This document shows positions 11,476 through 13,208 of a stretch of 13,208 nt of DNA, piece by piece. The translations under genes and the position numbers were made by a program. Below the pieces are notes generated by a model. The model made no database searches. It had not been told where the DNA came from and was given only the letters and a program-made list of their open reading frames with translations. Source of the stretch: an uncultured Campylobacter sp. (lineage in GTDB: Bacteria > Campylobacterota > Campylobacteria > Campylobacterales > Campylobacteraceae). The stretch is taken from the NCBI RefSeq assembly GCF_937997595.1, contig NZ_CALKTS010000176.1:1-13208 (forward strand), given 5' to 3'. The stretch's first letter is position 1, and every line of letters begins with the position of its first letter.

Positions 11476-13208
11476 TTAGTCGATCGTAGCCTGCTCCTCT
11501 TTTTGCTTGTAGCTTTCGATAAAATCGCCCACGCGCATATCGTCGTAGCCCTCGATGCCTACGCCGCACTCGAAGCCTTTGGCGACTTCCTTGGCGTCGT
11601 CTTTGAAGCGCTTGAGCGAGCTGACGTTGCCCTCAAAAACGATGACGCCCTCTCTGATGACGCGGATCTTTGCGCCGCGAGCGATAAGGCCGTCGGTAAC
11701 CATACAGCCCGCGATCTGCCCGATCTTAGGCACGTTGATGACCTGACGGATCTCGGCTTGACCCAAGGCCTCCTCGCTGATGATCGGGCTCATAAGTCCG
11801 CCCAAAAGCGCCTTGATATCGTCGATTAGATTATAGATGACGTTGTAGGTCTTAATCTGCGCGCCGCGCTCCTTGGCAAGCTCTTTGATCTCGCCCGTAG
11901 GACGGACGTTGAAGCCCAAGATCACGCAGTTTTCGCTGGCGCTTGCTAAGGCGATGTCGTTTTGCGTGATACCGCCGATGCCGCTGTGGATGATATCGAC
12001 CTTGACCTCGTCGTTGCGGAGCTTCTCAAGGCTTGCTTTAATAGCTTCCAGCGAGCCTGCGACGTCGGCCTTGACAATCACAGGAAGGCTTTTTAGCGAG
12101 CCTTCGGCGATCTTGGCACTTAGCTCGTCGATGGTGACCTTGGTCGATTTGCTAAGCTCCTTTTGGCGCTGATGCTCGTAAATTTTACTTGCGTACTCGC
12201 GCGCTTCCTTATCACTCGAAACGCCGATCAGCGTCTCGCCGGCGCCCGGAACCTCGCTAAGGCCTATGATGACGCCGCATTCGCCCGGTAAAATTTGCTT
12301 TAGCGCCCTGCCCTTATCGTCGCTAAGCGCGCGCACCTTGCCGTATGCGATCCCCGCTACGACGGTGTCTCCAACGTGCAGAGTGCCGTTTTGCACGATG
12401 ACGGTGGCAACGGCGCCGCGCCCTTTTTGAAGGGAGCTTTCGATGATGGTTGCTTTAGCCTGCTTGCTAGGATCTGCTTTGAGCTCCAAAAGATCGGCTT
12501 GCAAAAGCACGATCTCTAATAAATTTTCGATTCCCTCGCCCGTTTTTGCAGAGATCGGCACAAACTCGTAGCTGCCGCCCCACTCGGTAGGCATGATATC
12601 AAGCTCTGCAAGCCCCGTTTTTACGAGATCGGGATTGGCGTTAGGCTTGTCCATTTTATTTATCGCGATGATGATAGGCACGTTTGCGGCCTTAGCGTGA
12701 GCTATAGCCTCCTTGGTCTGGGGCTTGACGCCGTCGTCTGCGGCCACTACGATAATTACGATATCTGTAACCTCGGCTCCGCGCGCTCTCATCGAAGTAA
12801 AGGCCTCGTGGCCCGGAGTGTCTATGAAGGTAATCTTTCTGCCGTTTTTCTCGACCATATACGCGCCTACGTGCTGCGTGATACCGCCCGCTTCGCCGCT
12901 TGCAACGCGAGAGTTTCGGATATAATCGAGCAGGCTCGTTTTGCCGTGATCGACGTGCCCCATGATGGTAATGACAGGCGCTCTGGCGATTAAATTTTCT
13001 TCTCCTTCACTGTCCTCGTAGGCCTTGATGTAATCAAACTCCTGCGCCTCATCGATGATATTTACCTCGATGCCGAATTCGCTTGCTAAAATTTCTATCG
13101 CGTCCTCGTCCAAAAAGTCGTTTTTCGTCGTCATCATCCCAAGCGCAAATAGTTTGCCGATGATCTCGCTAGGCTGCTTTTTGATCTTATCGGCGAACTC
13201 ATAGACAC
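11476..13208 (-). CDS. infB: Translation initiation factor IF-2, 5' end outside window
   Basis: The frame is open from the window edge to TAA at 11476 and shows about 576 C-terminal residues of this GTPase, which brings fMet-tRNA to the 30S subunit. The first visible part (YEFADKIKKQPSEIIGKLFA) is the IF2_N helical module. The GTP-binding domain follows: G1 GHVDHGKT (12937-12960), a switch region with GITQHVGAY, G3 DTPGHE (near 12808-12822), G4 NKMD (12649-12660) and G5 SAKTGEG. Domain II contains GRGAVATVIVQNGTL. Domain III has VIVKADVAGSLEAIKASLE with SGIGGIT, and the fMet-tRNA-binding C-terminal domain IV ends in VGDFIESYKQKEEQ. An in-frame ATG at 13137 is internal, not the start. The product appears intact within the window. 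Confidence 0.97.
   Translation of the reverse strand, partial: VYEFADKIKKQPSEIIGKLFALGMMTTKNDFLDEDAIEILASEFGIEVNIIDEAQEFDYIKAYEDSEGEENLIARAPVITIMGHVDHGKTSLLDYIRNSRVASGEAGGITQHVGAYMVEKNGRKITFIDTPGHEAFTSMRARGAEVTDIVIIVVAADDGVKPQTKEAIAHAKAANVPIIIAINKMDKPNANPDLVKTGLAELDIMPTEWGGSYEFVPISAKTGEGIENLLEIVLLQADLLELKADPSKQAKATIIESSLQKGRGAVATVIVQNGTLHVGDTVVAGIAYGKVRALSDDKGRALKQILPGECGVIIGLSEVPGAGETLIGVSSDKEAREYASKIYEHQRQKELSKSTKVTIDELSAKIAEGSLKSLPVIVKADVAGSLEAIKASLEKLRNDEVKVDIIHSGIGGITQNDIALASASENCVILGFNVRPTGEIKELAKERGAQIKTYNVIYNLIDDIKALLGGLMSPIISEEALGQAEIRQVINVPKIGQIAGCMVTDGLIARGAKIRVIREGVIVFEGNVSSLKRFKDDAKEVAKGFECGVGIEGYDDMRVGDFIESYKQKEEQATID

Noticed and set aside
11437..12993. Several plus-strand frames opposite infB
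   Set aside because: They are antisense shadows of a highly conserved gene with all G motifs present.

Overview
The window looks like chromosomal DNA of a Campylobacter-type epsilonproteobacterium. Three things suggest this: infB, rbfA and rimP on one strand in the order known from Campylobacter and Helicobacter; a RibD with the long insertion between its zinc motifs that I recall from Campylobacter; and the combination of AAATTTTAAAATTT-like spacers, perfect TATAAT -10 boxes without strong -35 boxes, and a long poly-G tract. Coding regions are fairly GC-rich for the genus, so a C. gracilis-like species is possible, but I cannot name it from sequence alone.

Layout. Positions 1-457 (-) hold the N-terminal part of a membrane-anchored ankyrin-like protein. 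Positions 617-2253 (-) hold a likely stress-response cluster: a cupin protein, a YwnB-like NAD(P)H-binding oxidoreductase and a YwnA/HypR-like Rrf2 regulator. Two copies of a GTTGTAA-N9-TTAC(A/G)(A/G)C dyad cover the cluster promoter. A divergent promoter drives an ABC-type six-helix membrane protein without an ATPase domain (2419-3294), followed by a CDF zinc exporter (3347-4303). Positions 4805-6518 (+) hold three small unknown membrane proteins. The first and third are paralogs, and all three carry near-identical promoter/leader modules. ribD (6523-7680, -) converges on them with a 4-nt gap.

Positions 8225-8479 (+) encode an 84-residue membrane protein. A 13-G tract sits directly upstream of its -10 box, so expression is probably phase-variable. 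The right end is the translation cluster infB (partial) - rbfA - rimP on the minus strand. rbfA and rimP overlap by 8 nt, but infB and rbfA are separated by about 1.1 kb of apparently non-coding, repeat-rich DNA.

Long spacers (4304-4804, 7681-8224, 8480-9560, 10339-11475) are full of AAATTT-type palindromes, hairpins and degenerate repeats. No tRNA, rRNA, CRISPR array, transposase or complete IS was seen. The most interesting points are the poly-G promoter switch, the two-operator redox-type regulon, the unknown membrane-protein trio, and the repeat-filled gap inside the infB operon.
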